This document shows, in pieces, positions 22,518 through 23,355 of a DNA stretch of 23,355 bases (position 1 is the stretch's first letter; each line of letters opens with the position of its first letter). Origin of the DNA: an uncultured Alistipes sp. GTDB lineage: Bacteria; Bacteroidota; Bacteroidia; Bacteroidales; Rikenellaceae. The position numbers and the translations under genes were made by a program. The DNA is taken from NCBI GenBank assembly GCA_900546005.1, contig URBJ01000033.1, forward strand, positions 1 to 23,355, in the 5' to 3' direction. The notes beneath the pieces were generated by a model. It saw only the letters and a program-made list of their open reading frames with translations. It had not been told where the DNA came from and did no database searches.

Positions 22518-22558
22518 AAATTTGAAAGCAAAAAGGTCTAACATTAAAACGTATAGTT

Positions 22559-23074
22559 ATGTTAAGCGAAAAGATGGAAAAGGCATTAAATGCGCAAATT
22601 AATGCCGAATTTTGGTCTGCTTACCTTTATCTTTCGATGTCGGTAGATTTCTCGGCAAAGGGGATGAAGGGTATTGCGAATTGGTTTGCGGTTCAGTATC
22701 AGGAGGAGCAGGCTCATGCGCAGATCTTTGTGAACTATGTGTTGGCGCGCGGCGGCAAGGTGACGTTGGCTCCGATCGAAGCGGTTCCTACGACATGGGA
22801 CTCTCCGTTGGCTGCATTTGAGGCTACGCTGGCTCATGAACAGAAAGTGACCGAGCTGATCGACAATTTGTGTCATTTGGCAGAGGCCGAGAAAGATTTT
22901 GCCACGACCAACAAGCTGGTTTGGTTTGTTAATGAGCAGGTCGAGGAAGAGGAGGCTGCAAAAGAAATCATCGATTCACTGAAGATGGTTGAAGGCAGCA
23001 AGATGGGCCTTTATATGATAGACAAGGAGCTGGCGGCACGGACATACGTGGCTCCGGCCGAGTTGACGGCATAG
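22559..23074 (+). CDS. ftnA: Non-haem ferritin
   Basis: 171 residues, a four-helix ferritin subunit that oxidises Fe(II) and stores iron as a mineral inside a 24-mer. Ferroxidase ligands are at the same numbers as in E. coli FtnA: Glu17 (NAEFWSAYLYLS), Glu50 and His53 (EEQAH), Glu94 (HEQKV), and Gln127 with acidic Glu129-131 (NEQVEEEE). No haem-binding Met of bacterioferritin is evident. Cytosolic and probably monocistronic: it has its own -7 element and a terminator downstream. Bacteroides ferritin is oxygen/iron responsive in studied strains; no specific operator is visible here. Confidence 0.96.
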   Translation: MLSEKMEKALNAQINAEFWSAYLYLSMSVDFSAKGMKGIANWFAVQYQEEQAHAQIFVNYVLARGGKVTLAPIEAVPTTWDSPLAAFEATLAHEQKVTELIDNLCHLAEAEKDFATTNKLVWFVNEQVEEEEAAKEIIDSLKMVEGSKMGLYMIDKELAARTYVAPAELTA

Positions 23075-23141
23075 GGTTGTGATATTTTTTCGGATTCCGA
23101 GACTGGTGAAGTCTGGTCCGGGGTCTGAGCTATCTCGAATG

Positions 23142-23185
23142 CGGTTGTTTGAAAGTCGAAAGATTTGAGAACAACCGTTTTTTTT
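23142..23185 (+). terminator. Intrinsic terminator of ferritin gene
   Basis: CGGTTGTT (23142-23149) pairs with AACAACCG (23170-23177), directly followed by T8 (23178-23185). It marks the last sequence that clearly belongs to the main genome. Confidence 0.85.
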
Positions 23186-23355
23186 GATATTTATATTTTT
23201 AATTAATTTATCTTCTACATATGTTAATGTATAACCTTTTTTTAATATATTTAGTGGATTAACTAGTTCTAATTTTTGTATTAAATTAGATAAATAATCT
23301 TTCTTTTTTTCATATAAAACAATAGGATTTTTTAATATATAATGGTTTTTGATAT
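23178..23355 (-). pseudogene. xseA: C-terminal fragment of exodeoxyribonuclease VII large subunit, foreign low-GC DNA
   Basis: Reading the - strand from 23353 gives an uninterrupted frame of about 59 residues whose core is LIQKLELVNPLNILKKGYTL, followed by TYVEDKLIKNINIKKN. This matches the XseA C-terminal signature LxxLxPLxxLxRGYxixxxxxGxxI, preceded by the expected Lys-rich coiled coil (LYEKKKDYLSN). The 5' part lies beyond the window. The 3' part is lost where the frame runs into A8 (the ferritin terminator T-run on the other strand), before the final DGxxxxxV strand expected in XseA. About 25 of 170 bases are G or C, and codons are almost all TTA, AAA, ATA and AAT, utterly unlike the neighbouring genes. 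The source is probably a very low-GC bacterium; contig chimera or recent insertion cannot be separated from sequence alone. Confidence 0.78.

Noticed and set aside
22454..22531. Longer RimO start with a hydrophobic N-terminus that looks like a membrane segment
   Set aside because: It needs a TTG start, lies in the divergent promoter region, and RimO is a soluble enzyme that begins close to ITLGCSKN.
23075..23177. Continuation of the XseA frame into the ferritin downstream region
   Set aside because: The frame stays open by chance, but composition and homology stop at the T8 run. The sequence beyond is the ferritin terminator and normal-GC DNA.

Overview
The window looks like a chromosome segment of a gut-type Bacteroidota, most likely order Bacteroidales. 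A Rikenellaceae/Alistipes-like member is possible, but that is a guess. The evidence is the TAnnTTTG-type -7 promoter elements with a TTTG/TTG about 20 bases upstream, the near absence of Shine-Dalgarno sequences, the protein styles (giant AsmA protein, DUF4286, YidE-like transporter), and the zapA - 6S RNA - rny order. Base composition is close to half G+C throughout, except the last ~170 bases, which are about 15% G+C and belong to something else.

Layout. 1-2605: a YidE/AspT-type membrane transporter and a small lipoprotein on the + strand, each followed by a hairpin terminator. 2682-8704: on the - strand, a 1234-residue AsmA-family envelope protein, a FucO-type iron alcohol dehydrogenase and an M48 metalloprotease. 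8786-9901: aminomethyltransferase GcvT on the + strand, ending at a perfect 15-bp hairpin. 10043-12776: a compact redox island in which an HxlR-type regulator diverges from a - strand run of an NTF2-like protein, two tandem flavoproteins with iron-sulfur-flavoprotein (Isf) cysteine motifs, and a NUDIX hydrolase. The divergent promoters flank a strong palindromic operator. 13039-16983: - strand nitroreductase, methylglyoxal synthase, CysQ phosphatase, a secreted divergent GH31 glycosidase and a DUF4286 protein. 17330-17919: rplU-rpmA (ribosomal L21-L27) from a textbook Bacteroidota promoter. 18578-21078: a - strand cluster of a small coiled-coil protein, ZapA, a 6S RNA-like gene and RNase Y. 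21140-22453: RimO, divergent from ferritin (22559-23074).

Most genes are housekeeping or widespread accessory genes. Cooperation is best supported in three places: the HxlR-controlled redox genes; the ZapA/coiled-coil pair, whose locus also carries 6S RNA and RNase Y; and a possible metabolic link between methylglyoxal synthase and the FucO-type reductase.

The most striking signal is at the right end. Immediately after the ferritin terminator the composition collapses to about 15% G+C, and the - strand encodes a recognisable C-terminal piece of exonuclease VII large subunit (XseA) with extreme A+T codon use. The break falls inside a T8 run. This is most simply a chimeric contig end joining a low-GC genome, with recent transfer as the alternative. 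I found no CRISPR array, insertion sequence, rRNA or tRNA.
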